Source of the DNA: Gammaproteobacteria bacterium
GTDB lineage: Bacteria; Pseudomonadota; Gammaproteobacteria; Pseudomonadales; Azotimanducaceae
Assembly (NCBI GenBank): GCA_028821515.1
Contig: JAPPGA010000019.1
Location: 1 to 64,000, forward strand
Reading direction: 5' to 3'
DNA: 64,000 nucleotides
In this document: piece after piece, positions 9,998 to 19,597 of the stretch
How the letters are laid out: each line of letters opens with the position of its first letter
Numbering within the stretch: the stretch's first letter is position 1
Translations under genes and position numbers: made by a program
Notes under the pieces: generated by a model
The model's database searches: none
What the model was told of the DNA's origin: nothing
The model's input: the letters and a program-made list of their open reading frames with translations, nothing else

Positions 9998-10024
9998 TTG
10001 GCACTCTAAGAGGGGGAGTGCTAA
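9998..10024. promoter_or_regulatory. CIRCE-like HrcA operator upstream of rpoH
   Basis: TTGGCACTC-TAAGAGGGG-GAGTGCTAA matches consensus TTAGCACTC-N9-GAGTGCTAA with one mismatch and exact N9 spacer; 34 bp before rpoH ATG. Confidence 0.88.
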
Positions 10025-10058
10025 CATCGTCGTCCAACGTTACCGGAGGTATCAAAAG

Positions 10059-10919
10059 ATGACCTCGAACGTACTGTCTCTCGACAGTCTATCGCCGGGT
10101 CGCGATCTGGATGCCTATATCCAGACCGTGAACGCGTTCCCGGTGCTGAGCCCGGAGGAAGAACGCGGGCTCGCGGAACGTTTCTACTACGAAGACGACC
10201 TTGCAGCCGCCCGCGAACTTGTGCTCTGTCACCTGCGCTTTGTCATTCACGTGGCGCGGGGCTATTCGGGCTATGGGTTGCCACAGGGCGACCTGATCCA
10301 GGAAGGCAACGTTGGACTCATGAAGGCGGTCCGGCGTTTCAACCCCGAAGTGGGTGTGCGTCTCGTGTCCTTTGCCGTGCACTGGATCAAGGCCGAGATG
10401 CACGAGTACATCCTGCGCAACTGGCGCATCGTCAAGGTGGCGACCACCAAGGCGCAACGCAAGCTCTTCTTCAACCTGCGCAGCGCCAAGAAACGCCTTG
10501 GATGGTTCTCCCCGCAGGAAGTCGAAGCCGTCGCCGAGGATCTCGGGGTGCCGCCAGAAGTCGTCATGCAGATGGAAGGCCGCATGGCGGCCCAGGATGC
10601 GGCGTTCGATGGGGATCCCGGCAGCGACGACGGCGAGAGCTTCGTTGCGGCCCCGGCGCAATACCTGGCCGATGACTCGATGAATCCCGCCGAGATCGTC
10701 GCGGAAGAGGACTGGACCGAACAGTCCATGGCGCAACTTCGGGACGCGCTCGGGGACCTGGACGAACGCAGCCAGGAGATCGTGCGACTGCGCTGGTTGA
10801 ACGAACCGAAGGTCACGCTGCACGAACTGGCGAAGCAGTACGGAATCTCGGCGGAGCGCGTGCGCCAGGTCGAAGCCAAGGCGATGAAAAAGCTCCGGAG
10901 CGCACTCGCCCCGGCTTAG
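10059..10919 (+). CDS. rpoH: RNA polymerase sigma-32 factor RpoH
   Basis: [66 protein letters not shown](R/K)[13 protein letters not shown] RpoH box. Confidence 0.96.
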   Translation: MTSNVLSLDSLSPGRDLDAYIQTVNAFPVLSPEEERGLAERFYYEDDLAAARELVLCHLRFVIHVARGYSGYGLPQGDLIQEGNVGLMKAVRRFNPEVGVRLVSFAVHWIKAEMHEYILRNWRIVKVATTKAQRKLFFNLRSAKKRLGWFSPQEVEAVAEDLGVPPEVVMQMEGRMAAQDAAFDGDPGSDDGESFVAAPAQYLADDSMNPAEIVAEEDWTEQSMAQLRDALGDLDERSQEIVRLRWLNEPKVTLHELAKQYGISAERVRQVEAKAMKKLRSALAPA

Positions 10920-10939
10920 GTGCCCGTCCGCAAACACCA

Positions 10940-11620
10940 ATGAGCACTGGCCCGCGCCGCTCGGCAGCGGCGTCCAACGCGTGGCCGGTGCGGCTCTATG
11001 CCGGCAAGAGAGGCCGCCCCACCAGGGCCCAGGCGCGGGCGCTTGCCGAACACGGCGACCGGTACCGGATGACGCGGTTCGAATCCTCGGACCGGCCTGT
11101 CATGGTCGAAGTGGGTTTCGGATCGGGCCACGCCCTCGCCCGATTCGCCGATGAGCACCGGAACTGGTCCTGCGTTGGCATCGAGGTATACCGGCCGGGT
11201 ATCGGTTCGCTGATCCTGCAGTGCGAGGCGCTCGAGCTCGACAACGTGAGAATCGTCGAAGGCGATGCAGTGGCGGCGTTAGCTCGGTGGCCATCGGCGA
11301 GCGTTCGCCGCTTCGCGATCTATTTCCCCGATCCATGGCCCAAACGTCGGCATGCGGGGCGCCGCCTGGTTCAGCCGCCCTTCGTCGGCGAGGTCGCGCG
11401 TTTGCTGGAGCCCGGCGGCAGACTGCTGATGGCGACGGACTGGGAGCCTTATGCCAGGTCCATGCTGGAAACTGTCGACGCCGAGCCGGCGCTGGCCAAC
11501 GAGGCTGGCAGGGGTGCGTTCTCGGAACAGCCCGCCGAGCGGCCGGAGACGCATTTTGAATCGCGCGGGCGTGCATCCGGGCGAAAGGTCTGGGACCTCG
11601 CCTACGGGAAGATTCAATAA
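10940..11620 (+). CDS. trmB: tRNA (guanine46-N7)-methyltransferase
   Basis: VEVGFGSGHALARFADEHRNWSCVGIEVYRPG, IYFPDPWPKRRHAGRRLVQPPFV. Confidence 0.93.
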   Translation: MSTGPRRSAAASNAWPVRLYAGKRGRPTRAQARALAEHGDRYRMTRFESSDRPVMVEVGFGSGHALARFADEHRNWSCVGIEVYRPGIGSLILQCEALELDNVRIVEGDAVAALARWPSASVRRFAIYFPDPWPKRRHAGRRLVQPPFVGEVARLLEPGGRLLMATDWEPYARSMLETVDAEPALANEAGRGAFSEQPAERPETHFESRGRASGRKVWDLAYGKIQ

Positions 11621-11626
11621 CGGGCG

Positions 11627-12718
11627 CTAAAGGAACCGCGCGACTACCGTATCGAGGTGCGCAAAGCCGAAATCAGTGAGCCCGATGCGGTCTTGCCGCA
11701 TCAACCCCTCCGAGCGCAGCCGCGCAAGCTCGTCCGAAACGGTTTCAAGTGGCAGACCCGTGCGTCGGGGGAACTCGTCCTCTTCGGCCCCATCCACCAG
11801 CCGCAACGCGTTCATCATGAATTCGACGGGGAGGTCGCCCGGGTCTATGGGCGCGTCGTGCGGGGACTGGTCCTCGAGGTAACGTCCCGGTTGTCTTGCC
11901 TTCTCCGTGCGAATGATCCCGGACGGCAGGCTCAGCTTGCCGTGGGCGCCGGCGCCTATGCCGGAATAGTCCCCGAACTTCCAGTAGTTCACGTTGTGGC
12001 GGGTCTCGGAACCCGGGCGCGCATACGCGGATACCTCGTATCGGCTGAACCCGTGGGATTCGAGAAAGGCCTGGCCGGCTTCCGCGATGCCAGCCTTGTC
12101 GTCCGGATTGGGAAGAATCGGCGGGTGCCTGGCGAACGCGGTGTTCGGTTCGATCGTGAGTTCGTACCAGGAGATGTGGGTCGGTTCCAGCGCCACCGCG
12201 GATTCGAGATCGGCGATGGCTGATGCCTGGGTCTGTCCCGGCAAACCGAACATCAGGTCGATGTTGAACTCCTGGAATCCTGCCCGCGCGATCGCTGCGG
12301 CCGCCCGGGTCGTCTCAAGGGCCGTGTGAATCCGTCCCAGTCGGTTCAGGTTGTCATCGTCGAACGACTGGGCGCCAAGCGAGATCCGGCCAATACCCGC
12401 CGCGGCATAGTCTTCGAGGGTGCCAGCGGTTTCCACGGTCCCCGGGTTCGCCTCCATGGTCACTTCCACGCCGTTGGACAGTTCGAAGGCGTCCAGCAGC
12501 CGTGCAAACGCACGCGCCGGCATGAGGCTCGGCGTCCCGCCGCCGAAATACACCGAAGCGACGTCGAACGTCATGCGTTCCCGCTCTCTCGAGAAGTCGG
12601 CAAGCAGCGCATCGACATAGTCCACCTCCGGCAGCGACCGCTGGAGCGCGTGAGAATTGAAGTCGCAGTACGGGCATTTGCGCACGCACCACGGGATGTG
12701 CACGTAGAGGCCGCTCAT
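11627..12718 (-). CDS. hemW: radical SAM family heme chaperone HemW
   Basis: SGLYVHIPWCVRKCPYCDFNSHA (CX3CX2C), FGGGTPSLMPA, EANPGTVE. Confidence 0.94.
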   Translation of the reverse strand: MSGLYVHIPWCVRKCPYCDFNSHALQRSLPEVDYVDALLADFSRERERMTFDVASVYFGGGTPSLMPARAFARLLDAFELSNGVEVTMEANPGTVETAGTLEDYAAAGIGRISLGAQSFDDDNLNRLGRIHTALETTRAAAAIARAGFQEFNIDLMFGLPGQTQASAIADLESAVALEPTHISWYELTIEPNTAFARHPPILPNPDDKAGIAEAGQAFLESHGFSRYEVSAYARPGSETRHNVNYWKFGDYSGIGAGAHGKLSLPSGIIRTEKARQPGRYLEDQSPHDAPIDPGDLPVEFMMNALRLVDGAEEDEFPRRTGLPLETVSDELARLRSEGLMRQDRIGLTDFGFAHLDTVVARFL

Positions 12719-13320
12719 CGAGCGTCCGGTGGTTGAACGTGCCGCAGGGCTGCCGCGAGCCGCCTGGCGGCGATACCCCGGTGGCTGTGTGCGTTCTTCA
12801 CTTGCGGCGCGAGTTCTGCCGCAGTCGCGCCCAGTTCCGGAACCAGGAAATGCGGGTCGTATCCGAAGCCATGCGATCCCCGCGGCGCATCGACGATCCG
12901 GCCGTTCCAGGCCGCCGTGGCAAAGATCGGGACTGGGTCGTCCGCGCGCTCGATGAACACCAGGGCGCAGTAGAAGTACGCGTGTCGGTCCTCGACACCG
13001 TCAAGGGCGGCAATGAGCTTCCTGTTGTTGTCCTCGGCGGTGGCGTCTTCACCCGAGTACCTGGAGGAAAGGAGGCCCGGTGCGCCGCCCAGGGCGGGAA
13101 CGACCAGGCCAGAATCATCGGCGATCGCTGGCAGGCCGGTCGCCAGGGACGCATGGCGGGCCTTGATCAACGCATTCTCGATGAAGGTCGCCCCGTCCTC
13201 TTCGGGTGATTCCAGGCCGAATACCGACATAGGGTGCAGGACTATGCCGGTGGGTGCCAGCAGGCGGGAGAGTTCTGCGAGCTTGCCGGCGTTAGCGCTG
13301 GCGAGGACTGCGTCCCTCAT
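12715..13320 (-). CDS. rdgB: XTP/dITP diphosphatase (RdgB/HAM1)
   Basis: VLASANAGKLAELSRLL...ENALIKARHAS...AIADDSGLVVPALGGAPGLLSSRYSG; start set at MRDAVLAS. Confidence 0.93.
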   Translation of the reverse strand: MRDAVLASANAGKLAELSRLLAPTGIVLHPMSVFGLESPEEDGATFIENALIKARHASLATGLPAIADDSGLVVPALGGAPGLLSSRYSGEDATAEDNNRKLIAALDGVEDRHAYFYCALVFIERADDPVPIFATAAWNGRIVDAPRGSHGFGYDPHFLVPELGATAAELAPQVKNAHSHRGIAARRLAAALRHVQPPDAR

Positions 13321-13736
13321 GGTTCCCAATAGAGCGTCTCCTGGAATTTCAATACCGCCGGGCCGTAGCCGGGCAGGTCCGCAGTGATCTCGAAACGCAG
13401 CGTGTCGCGATCCTGGTAGGTCAGCATCGCAAGGTAATAGACGGCATCCCCTTCCTTCACCTCGCGAAAGCGCAATGGCTGTGACTGCCCGAGCAGGTTC
13501 TTGACCGTACCGGTTACCGGTAGCGCTACGCTCCGCTCTCCGTCCAGAATGGATACGTTCACCACTGCCTTGTCGCGGCCCCTGACGATCTCGTATTGCT
13601 CGGCGATCGCGGCGCGCAGGAAACTGGGGTTGAAGACCGAGTAGTGCACGTCGTAGCGACCGAACGACTCCTTCTGCTCCGCTGACAGGATCCCCGCGGC
13701 AAGTAAGGCGACCGCCATGGCGACACGTCTTGTCAT
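13317..13736 (-). CDS. DUF4426 domain-containing protein with signal peptide
   Basis: hydrophobic N-terminus, FGRYDVHYSVFNPSFL...FQETLY; metW-DUF4426-rdgB synteny. Confidence 0.75.
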   Translation of the reverse strand: MTRRVAMAVALLAAGILSAEQKESFGRYDVHYSVFNPSFLRAAIAEQYEIVRGRDKAVVNVSILDGERSVALPVTGTVKNLLGQSQPLRFREVKEGDAVYYLAMLTYQDRDTLRFEITADLPGYGPAVLKFQETLYWEP

Positions 13737-14338
13737 GTCTCCCCGTCCGCGCGTCCCAGGCGGTAGAACGCCGTGGTCCCGAAGAGGTTCGGGAAGCGGT
13801 TGACCATGCGCCGGCTGCGATAGCCACTGTCCACGGCGAAGCGTTCAATGACGGTGATGCCTGTCTCCAGGCACAGCCGCTCGAAGTCGGCGAACGTGCA
13901 GAGGTGAATGTTCGGCGTGTCGTACCAGTTGTGGGGCAGGTGCCTCGCCATGGGCATCCGTCCGCGCGTCACCAGCCACACGCGGCATACCCAATGGCCG
14001 AAGTTGGGAAACGTGACGATGCACTCGCCGCCGATTCGAAGCATCTCGGTAAGTACGAGGTCGGGTCTCCGCACGGCCTGGAGGGTCTCTGTCATCACCA
14101 CCATGTCGAAGCTCGCATCCGGGAACCGGGCAAGACCATCGTTCAGGTCGTGTTCTATGACGTTGACACCGGCCCGGATGCAGGCATTTATCCGCTGCGG
14201 ATCGATGTCCATGCCGTAGCCGCGCACGTCCTTGTTCGACTGCAGGTGCGCCAGCAGTTCGCCGTTGCCGCATCCGAGGTCGAGTACCCGGGCACCCGGT
14301 TCGACCAGGTCGGCGATGATGCGGAGATCCTCTCTCAT
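13733..14338 (-). CDS. metW: methionine biosynthesis protein MetW
   Basis: [17 protein letters not shown]...[34 protein letters not shown]...VTFPNFGHW; next to metX. Confidence 0.93.
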   Translation of the reverse strand: MREDLRIIADLVEPGARVLDLGCGNGELLAHLQSNKDVRGYGMDIDPQRINACIRAGVNVIEHDLNDGLARFPDASFDMVVMTETLQAVRRPDLVLTEMLRIGGECIVTFPNFGHWVCRVWLVTRGRMPMARHLPHNWYDTPNIHLCTFADFERLCLETGITVIERFAVDSGYRSRRMVNRFPNLFGTTAFYRLGRADGET

Positions 14339-15477
14339 TGCCCGCACTCCGCCGCGACGCGGTCGAGATAAGTTGAAAGGAGCTCCAGGTACCGTGGCAC
14401 CTGGAGAAGGAAGGAATCGTGGCCATGAGCGGCGTCGATGTTTGCGCCGACCACGTCCTTGCGGGCCGCGACCAGTGCGTCGATGATCTCGTCGGACCTC
14501 TCCGGGGCGAAGCGCCAGTCGGTTGAGAAAGAGACGACCAGGAACTTGCAGGTGGCTTGGCCAAGAGCCTTTACCAGGTCGTCCCCGTAGTCCCGGGCGG
14601 GGTCGAAGTAGTCGAGTGCCCGTGTCATCAACAGGTACGTATTGGCGTCGAAGACTTTCGAGAACGTGCTGCCCTGGTAGCGGAGGTAACTCTCGACCTG
14701 GAACTCGACATCGTGTCCGGACGCGATGTCTCCGGACTTGAGTTCCCGCCCGAACCGGTCCCCCATACTGTAGTCGGAGAGGTAGGTCACGTGGCCGAGC
14801 ATGCGGGCCAGGCGCAGTCCGACGTCGGGGTTGGACCCGGCCTTGATGTAGTTGCCGCCGTGAAACTCGGGATCGGTGACGATGGCCTGGCGGGCGATCT
14901 CGTTGAAGGCGATGTTTTGCGCCGAGAGCTTCGATGCGCAGGCGATCAGCAGTGCGTGCCGTATGCGGTCGGGAAAGTCGATGGCCCACTGCATCGCCTG
15001 CATCCCGCCCAGGCTGCCTCCGATAATGGCGGCAAATGCCGGAATCTCGAGCGTGTCGGCGAGCATGGCCTGGGTCCGCACCCAGTCCTTTACGGTCACG
15101 GTGGGAAACGTTGGCCCGTACGGATCCCCGGTCGAGGGATCGGTGGAACGTGGCCCAGTGCTGCCATGACAGCCGCCGAGGTTGTTGAGGCTGACCACGA
15201 ACAGGCGGTTCGTATCGATGGGCTTGCCGGGACCGATGCACACGTCCCACCATCCGGGCTTGTCGTCGTCCATGCTGTGATACCCGGCGGCGTGATGGTG
15301 TCCCGACAGGGCGTGGCAGACCAGGACGGCGTTGGTCCGGTCGGCATTGAGCTGGCCGTAGGTCTCGTAGACGATCTCGAAATGCGGCAGCCGGACGCCG
15401 CACTGCAGGTCGATGGGTCCGAATTGCGCGGTTTGGGGAACCACCACGCCGACCGAATGGGGAGGCACGATTTTCAC
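14335..15477 (-). CDS. metX: homoserine O-acyltransferase MetX
   Basis: [58 protein letters not shown]. Confidence 0.95.
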   Translation of the reverse strand: MKIVPPHSVGVVVPQTAQFGPIDLQCGVRLPHFEIVYETYGQLNADRTNAVLVCHALSGHHHAAGYHSMDDDKPGWWDVCIGPGKPIDTNRLFVVSLNNLGGCHGSTGPRSTDPSTGDPYGPTFPTVTVKDWVRTQAMLADTLEIPAFAAIIGGSLGGMQAMQWAIDFPDRIRHALLIACASKLSAQNIAFNEIARQAIVTDPEFHGGNYIKAGSNPDVGLRLARMLGHVTYLSDYSMGDRFGRELKSGDIASGHDVEFQVESYLRYQGSTFSKVFDANTYLLMTRALDYFDPARDYGDDLVKALGQATCKFLVVSFSTDWRFAPERSDEIIDALVAARKDVVGANIDAAHGHDSFLLQVPRYLELLSTYLDRVAAECGQ

Positions 15478-15510
15478 GGTTGCAAACTGAAGTTGACGAG
15501 GCCGCGCCGG

Positions 15511-16110
15511 CTAGGGACCGCCTCCGAACAGCGTCCCGAACAAGGCTGGCAGGAGATAGTGTTGCAGCAACCCGATCACGAGAAACACGATCAGCGGGGA
15601 CAGGTCGAGACCTCCCATCACCGGCAACAGCCGGCGCGCCGGTGCGAGCACGGGCTCACAGACATCGCGCAGCAGGGCGGTGACCGGGTTGTAGGTGGTG
15701 GGCGCGAGCAGGGAGATGATGATCATCGCGAAGATCGCGATCCAGTAGAAATACAGGAACAGATCGAATGTCCGGTAGACGCCCGCGACAATGGCGCCCA
15801 GGGTGAGACCGAGGGATTGCAGGATCTCCACCACTACGTAACTGTCGAAGCGGCCAGTCATGGCGGCAACGCCGCCGATCGTCGCCGCGCAGGTGACCCA
15901 GGTGGCAACGAAGGCGGAGAGGTCGAGATTCTTGTAGGTCGGGATGACCTTTCTCAGCGGGTTCAGCACCGGATCGGTGTAGCGGACGATGCCTTGGGAT
16001 ATCGGATTGTAAAAGTCTGCGTGCGTCGCCTGCAGAATGAAACGCGCGAGGAAGAGCAGGGAGACCGCGCTCAGCAAGTAATGGATGATGAAGGCAATTG
16101 GATCGCCCAT
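15511..16110 (-). CDS. YggT family membrane protein
   Basis: two repeats of RFILQ...NPISQGIVRYTDPVLNPLRKVIP / NPVTALLRDVCEPVLAPARRLLP; next to proC. Confidence 0.88.
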   Translation of the reverse strand: MGDPIAFIIHYLLSAVSLLFLARFILQATHADFYNPISQGIVRYTDPVLNPLRKVIPTYKNLDLSAFVATWVTCAATIGGVAAMTGRFDSYVVVEILQSLGLTLGAIVAGVYRTFDLFLYFYWIAIFAMIIISLLAPTTYNPVTALLRDVCEPVLAPARRLLPVMGGLDLSPLIVFLVIGLLQHYLLPALFGTLFGGGP

Positions 16111-16135
16111 GTTCCCCGCCGCTACCCCGTAAAGG

Positions 16136-16957
16136 CTATTTGCCGAACTCTTTCGCGAGCTCTCGCGACCGCTGGCAGGCGGCCTGGATCGCCCTTTTGA
16201 ACTTCGCCCGCACCCGGGCGGATTCAAGTATAGATAGGGCGCGTTCCGTCGTGCCACCCGGAGAGGTCACGCGTTCGCGCAGGACGCTCGGCCCGACAGG
16301 CTCCGCTTCGGCCATGCGGGCGGCGCCAAGCACCGTCGCCGTCGCCAGGCGCTCGGCCGTGGGCGCATCCAATCCGAGTTCGACGCCGGCTTCGATCAGG
16401 GCTTCGAGCAGGTAGAAGGCGTAGGCAGGGCCGCTACCGGACAGGGCAGTCACTGCGTGAAGGTTGTCCTCGTCATCGAACCAGACTACCTCGCCCGCCG
16501 CCAACAGGATCCTCTCTGCCAGGGACCGCATGTCGGCGTCGACGAATCGGTTGGCAGTCATTCCGGATATGCCCGCCCGCAGCAACGCCGGCGTGTTCGG
16601 CATGCATCGCACGATCGGTTGTTCCACCGAAGTCCACCGGGAGATCGCTTCGATGGGTACGCCCGCGGCGATGGATATGACGAGCTGGTGAAGCTCGAGA
16701 GGCAGTGCGGAGACCACCTCCCCAATGACCTGGGGCTTCACGGCCAATACCACCGCGTCCGCGGAATCGACTGCCACGGTGTTGGACTGCGTCGTGGAAA
16801 CGCCGTCGAAACGGTCAAGTTGTCCCGGTATGGGGTCGGCCACCACGATGTCCAGTCGGGCGTCCGGCATGCCGGCCTCCCGTTCGCCGGCCGCGCGCAA
16901 ACCGCCGACCAGGGCGAACGCCATGTTGCCGCCGCCGATGAATGCGATGCGTTTCAC
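16136..16957 (-). CDS. proC: pyrroline-5-carboxylate reductase
   Basis: VKRIAFIGGGNMAFALVGGL, TALSGSGPAYAFYLLEALIEAGVELGL, RVTSPGGTTERAL; GTG start. Confidence 0.94.
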   Translation of the reverse strand: MKRIAFIGGGNMAFALVGGLRAAGEREAGMPDARLDIVVADPIPGQLDRFDGVSTTQSNTVAVDSADAVVLAVKPQVIGEVVSALPLELHQLVISIAAGVPIEAISRWTSVEQPIVRCMPNTPALLRAGISGMTANRFVDADMRSLAERILLAAGEVVWFDDEDNLHAVTALSGSGPAYAFYLLEALIEAGVELGLDAPTAERLATATVLGAARMAEAEPVGPSVLRERVTSPGGTTERALSILESARVRAKFKRAIQAACQRSRELAKEFGK

Positions 16958-17649
16958 GCGTCCCTCGGCCCGAAGATCGCCGTGCCTATGCGTATGCAGG
17001 TGGCGCCTTCCTCGATGGCAACGGCGAAGTCGCCGCTCATGCCCATGGACAACGTGTCCCAATGCGGTCCGCCGAACTGACGGTGCCGATCGAACAGTTC
17101 CGCGGTCAGGGAGAAGCTGTCGCGCATGGATTGCGCGTCCTCTTTGGGTGCCGGTATGACCATCAGTCCCCGCAATCGAAGGTGTTCAAGGCCTCGTACC
17201 GCATCGATGAGTTCGCCAATTTCATCGGGTTCGATGCCGGATTTCTGCGGTTCGTCATCGATGTTCACCTCGATACAGACGTCAAGCGGGGCGAATCCTG
17301 CGCGGCTGGAGTTTAGCCGCTCGGCGATCCTGTTTCGATCAAGCGTGTGCACCCATTGAAAGTTACGCGCGATGTCTCGCGTCTTGTTGGACTGCACGGT
17401 TCCGATGAAATGCCAGGTGACATCGCGCCCAGCGAGAAACCGCACCTTGGGCAACGCTTCCTGCAGGTAATTCTCGCCGAAGTGACTGATGCCGGCGTCG
17501 GCGGCCGCCGCGACTTCTTCTGCCGAGCGCGTTTTCGACACGGCGAGCAGGCATACGTCGACGGACGATCGCCCGGAGCGCGACGCCGCGAACGCGATGG
17601 CTTGCTGAACCCGGGCGACCGAGCGCGCAATCGGTGATCCAAGCCCCAT
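16954..17649 (-). CDS. YggS family PLP homeostasis protein
   Basis: LLAVSKTRSAEEV, HFGENYLQEALPK, WHFIGTVQSNKTRDIA, LRGLMVIPAP, LSMGMSGDF. Confidence 0.93.
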   Translation of the reverse strand: MGLGSPIARSVARVQQAIAFAASRSGRSSVDVCLLAVSKTRSAEEVAAAADAGISHFGENYLQEALPKVRFLAGRDVTWHFIGTVQSNKTRDIARNFQWVHTLDRNRIAERLNSSRAGFAPLDVCIEVNIDDEPQKSGIEPDEIGELIDAVRGLEHLRLRGLMVIPAPKEDAQSMRDSFSLTAELFDRHRQFGGPHWDTLSMGMSGDFAVAIEEGATCIRIGTAIFGPRDA

Positions 17650-17790
17650 GTCTCACGCAGCATCTGGTTAAGTGACTGAAGTCATTTTAAGCACCAGCCG
17701 CCCGCGATTGCAGAGATTATCCGTATGCCTTGCGGCTCCGTCTCCGGATACTCCCTGTCGGGCATTGCGGCAATTCTGGTATTCGCGAGG

Positions 17791-18912
17791 GTGGAAATCA
17801 TCGAACTCCTTTCCCACGCCATGGCGGCTGGCGCTTCGGACCTTCACCTGTCCTCGGGTTTGCCTCCCTTGGTCCGGGTCGACGGTGAACTGCGGCGCCT
17901 GGGAGAGGAGCCTTCAGCCGGGGGGGCTTCCCCGACCGCCGACGCGTGCGGAAGTGACGGTATTCCCCCCGTCGCTGGAGGCGTGCTTCCATGCAAGCCC
18001 ATTGCCGACCGCGAGGTTCGCGCGATGCTTGCCGCGGTCATGAGCAGGCGCAGTCGCGAGACGTTCGGGAATTCACTCGAAACGGACTTCGCGTTCGCGG
18101 CCGAGGGGATCGGGCGCTTCCGCGTCAATGCCTACCACCATGATCGTGGCGCCGGCGCCGCGTTCCGGGTGATTCCCTCCAGGGTTCCGACCATGGACGA
18201 ACTCAAGCTGGCGCCGGTGTTCGAGGAGATCGCCATGGCACCACGGGGCTTGGTCCTCGTCACGGGTCCGACCGGGTCCGGCAAGAGCACGACGCTGGCG
18301 GCCCTCATCGACGGCATCAACCGGAACCGCCAGCAACACATTCTCAGCATCGAGGATCCGATCGAGTTCGTGCACGCCAGCCGTTCCTGCCTCGTCACCC
18401 AGCGCGAAGTGCTTCGCGACACCAGGGGCTTCAACGCGGCATTGCGCTCCGCCCTCCGGGAAGACCCCGACGTCATCCTGGTGGGCGAGATGCGCGATAC
18501 GGAAACGATCCGACTGGCATTGACGGCGGCGGAGACCGGACACCTCGTGTTCGGCACCCTGCACACTGCGTCCGCGGCAAAGACCGTCGACCGCATTGTC
18601 GACGCCTTTCCGGCGGGGGAAAAGAACATGGTGCGTTCGGCGCTGTCGGAGTCGCTTCATGCCGTCGTTTCGCAGACCCTGCTGAAGGCCACAAGCGGCG
18701 GGCGTGTCGCGGCGCACGAAGTCATGCTGGCGACGCCGGCGATACGCAACCTGATAAGGGAAGACAAGACGGCGCAGATGGTTTCGGTAATGCAGACCGG
18801 CGCGGCTGTCGGCATGCAGACCCTGGATCAGTGCCTGCGCGGTCTCGTGCAGCAGGGGACCGTGTCCCGGGAAGCGGCGCGCGCGAAGGCGCGGGTCCCC
18901 GAAGACATCTGA
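17791..18912 (+). CDS. pilT: type IV pilus twitching motility ATPase PilT, with ~30-aa in-frame insertion
   Basis: ASDLHLSSGLPPLVRVDGELRRL, LVTGPTGSGKSTTLAALIDGIN, SIEDPIEFVH, REDPDVILVGEMRDTETI; insert GEEPSAGGASPTADACGSDGIPPVAGGVLPCK not expected in PilT. Confidence 0.92.
   Translation: MEIIELLSHAMAAGASDLHLSSGLPPLVRVDGELRRLGEEPSAGGASPTADACGSDGIPPVAGGVLPCKPIADREVRAMLAAVMSRRSRETFGNSLETDFAFAAEGIGRFRVNAYHHDRGAGAAFRVIPSRVPTMDELKLAPVFEEIAMAPRGLVLVTGPTGSGKSTTLAALIDGINRNRQQHILSIEDPIEFVHASRSCLVTQREVLRDTRGFNAALRSALREDPDVILVGEMRDTETIRLALTAAETGHLVFGTLHTASAAKTVDRIVDAFPAGEKNMVRSALSESLHAVVSQTLLKATSGGRVAAHEVMLATPAIRNLIREDKTAQMVSVMQTGAAVGMQTLDQCLRGLVQQGTVSREAARAKARVPEDI
17907..17993 (+). repeat. copy A of ~87-bp two-hairpin palindromic element, in frame inside pilT
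   Basis: GGAGCCTTCAGCCGGGGGGGCTTCCCCGACCGCCGACGCGTGCGGAAGTGACGGTATTCCCCCCGTCGCTGGAGGCGTGCTTCCATG aligns without gaps to copy B for 80 nt. Confidence 0.9.
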
Positions 18913-18915
18913 ACT

Positions 18916-19443
18916 TCATCGAGTCGTATTGGAGAGCGTCTCGTGGCGCGCCAGTCCGAGGGTCCGTTCGATCCAGCGGGTCTTCCCCTCGCCGTACGCG
19001 GCCCGGTCCACGGGGTTCTCCATCGCGAGCCGCCTTTTGAGCTTGCCGTAGGCCGCCGCTTCTTCAGGGTGGCGGCGGAGATAGTCGCGGAACTGGAGGT
19101 GGCGAAGCAGCTCGGGATTGTCCTCGGCGCAGACGTAAAGGTGGTGCTCGGGCGGACCCGGAGGCGACCCGAACGCGTATCGCCCCGGCACTCCCTTGTC
19201 TCCCTGGTATTCGTAGCCGATGGCGGCGAGACGCTCGATGGCATCGCCGAGCTGGTCGTCCCGTTCGATGACGACATCGATGTCGATCACGGGTTTGGCG
19301 GGCAGACCCGGAACGGACGTGCTCCCGACATGCTCGATCCGTTGGCAAACCGCTCCAAGGGCCGGCTCCACTCGCGCCTTCAGCGCCTGGAACACCAGGG
19401 GCCATGCTTCGGAGTAGGGGACTACCTCAAGCGTTCCAGCCAT
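18916..19443 (-). CDS. GrpB family protein (UPF0157)
   Basis: VVPYSEAWPLVFQALK...RIEHVGSTSVPGLPAKPVIDIDVVI...HHLYVCAEDNPELLRHLQFRDYLRRHPE. Confidence 0.9.
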   Translation of the reverse strand: MAGTLEVVPYSEAWPLVFQALKARVEPALGAVCQRIEHVGSTSVPGLPAKPVIDIDVVIERDDQLGDAIERLAAIGYEYQGDKGVPGRYAFGSPPGPPEHHLYVCAEDNPELLRHLQFRDYLRRHPEEAAAYGKLKRRLAMENPVDRAAYGEGKTRWIERTLGLARHETLSNTTR

Positions 19444-19510
19444 ATTCGTAAAACCGGGATCAGGCGCGCCCGGATGCGCACCGGGGGAGTTCCTGCGCTA
19501 CCGCTCTTCC

Positions 19511-19597
19511 ATGTGAAGTACGCGTCCGGCGACGGGTGAAATGCCAGCACTTCCTTACGCGTCAGCGGTCGGGGAAGCTCCCCCGGCTGAAGGCTCC
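19511..19597 (-). repeat. copy B of ~87-bp palindromic element, spanning the argF 3' end
   Basis: reverse complement GGAGCCTTCAGCCGGGGGAGCTTCCCCGACCGCTGACGCGTAAGGAAGTGCTGGCATTTCACCCGTCGCCGGACGCGTACTTCACAT; provides the last ~13 codons and stop of argF. Confidence 0.9.

Noticed and set aside
14557-16200. 547-aa plus-strand ORF across metX and yggT
   Set aside because: Crosses two well-supported minus-strand genes; shadow ORF.
17400-17425. GAAATGCCAG resembling part of the palindromic element
   Set aside because: It encodes the conserved WHFIGT motif of YggS; only ~10 nt match, so chance.
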